Source: Acidobacteriota bacterium (GTDB taxonomy: Bacteria > Acidobacteriota > Terriglobia > Terriglobales > Acidobacteriaceae). Taken from it: a stretch of 7,669 nt of DNA. The stretch covers positions 1-7,669 of the forward strand of contig QHZV01000236.1 in assembly GCA_003224785.1 (NCBI GenBank), read 5' to 3'. The first letter of the stretch is position 1. Each line of letters begins with the position of its first letter. The notes under the pieces were generated by a model. It was not told the origin of the DNA. It was given only the letters and a program-made list of their open reading frames with translations, and searched no databases. Positions 7,401-7,669 of the stretch are shown here, piece after piece. A program made the position numbers and the translations under genes.

Positions 7401-7407
7401 GAGGAGG
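7401..7407 (+). promoter_or_regulatory. Strong ribosome binding site of the PLP-enzyme gene
   Basis: GAGGAGG lies eight bases before the ATG at 7416. An in-frame TGA (7413-7415) directly abuts that ATG, so no longer form of the protein is possible. Confidence 0.75.
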
Positions 7408-7415
7408 TGCGTTGA

Positions 7416-7669
7416 ATGCCCAGTCTGAATTCAAGCCGCCGCTCGTTTATGAAGCTCGCGGCCGCAGCTCCGCTGCTCAGCCAAATCGCAGCCCGCGATC
7501 TTTATACACAGGCCGCCACAGCGATCGGCAAAGATCCTCGTCAGAATGTCTATACCCGGCTCGGTGTCAACACAGTCATCAACTGCCGCGGCACCTGGAC
7601 TTATCTAAGCGGCTCACTCGAATTTCCAGAAGTTCGTCAGGCCCAGGTCGAAGCCGCGCAGCACTTCGT
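7416..7669 (+). CDS. Tat-exported PLP-dependent enzyme, SelA / D-glucosaminate ammonia-lyase (DgaE)-like; N-terminal part only
   Basis: 84 complete codons are visible before the window ends. The protein opens with a twin-arginine signal: S7-R8-R9-S10-F11-M12-K13, then LAAAAPLLSQIAA. The mature start, YTRLGVNTVINCRGTWTYLSGSLEFPEVRQA, matches the first conserved block of the SelA-like fold-type I PLP family (L-seryl-tRNA(Sec) selenium transferase, D-glucosaminate-6-phosphate ammonia-lyase and relatives), where the usual form is RLGVxTVINAxGTxTxLSGS. The PLP-binding lysine lies beyond the edge. A Tat signal argues against a role in selenocysteine synthesis, which is cytosolic. It suggests that the folded, PLP-loaded enzyme is exported to act on a small amino compound, for example as an ammonia-lyase. 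That reaction is inferred. It is probably cotranscribed with the bicupin. Confidence 0.82.
   Translation, partial: MPSLNSSRRSFMKLAAAAPLLSQIAARDLYTQAATAIGKDPRQNVYTRLGVNTVINCRGTWTYLSGSLEFPEVRQAQVEAAQHF

Overview
The window most likely comes from an acidobacterium, probably of the Solibacter/Bryobacter type. This rests on protein style only: an Oar-like TonB-dependent receptor with an N-terminal carboxypeptidase-regulatory-like domain, a PQQ-dehydrogenase-like propeller with altered active-site residues, a secreted DUF4380 protein, and a Tat-exported SelA/DgaE-like PLP enzyme. No rRNA or other marker gene is present. GC content is moderate, and codon use looks similar across the genes.

Layout. 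Three genes lie on the minus strand, read from right to left: a secreted DUF4380 protein (6285 to 4882), a secreted quinoprotein-dehydrogenase-like beta-propeller (4880 to 3240; only one base separates it from the previous stop), and a TonB-dependent outer-membrane receptor (3054 to beyond base 1). The receptor is interrupted by two opposite, mutually compensating frameshifts near 2880 and 1126 and loses its C-terminus at the window edge. Two genes lie on the plus strand: an exported two-domain cupin (6463 to 7350) and the first 84 codons of a Tat-exported PLP-dependent enzyme of the SelA / D-glucosaminate ammonia-lyase type (7416 to beyond 7669). The two groups diverge from a 177-bp AT-rich region (6286-6462) that holds a plausible sigma-70-like promoter for the cupin gene, a pair of direct repeats 20 bp apart and a 10-bp palindrome. 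The only other sizeable gap is 3055-3239, between the propeller and receptor genes, and it carries two clean inverted repeats. I see no tRNA, rRNA, CRISPR array or insertion sequence.

How the genes could work together (inference). All five products appear to be exported to the envelope: an outer-membrane importer, a mutarotase-fold-like protein, an oxidoreductase-like propeller, a bicupin and a PLP enzyme. This fits a periplasmic pathway for taking up and modifying a small polar compound, possibly a sugar, amino sugar or sugar acid. The substrate cannot be read from the sequence. The propeller lacks the vicinal cysteine pair of classical PQQ alcohol dehydrogenases, so a redox role is not assured.
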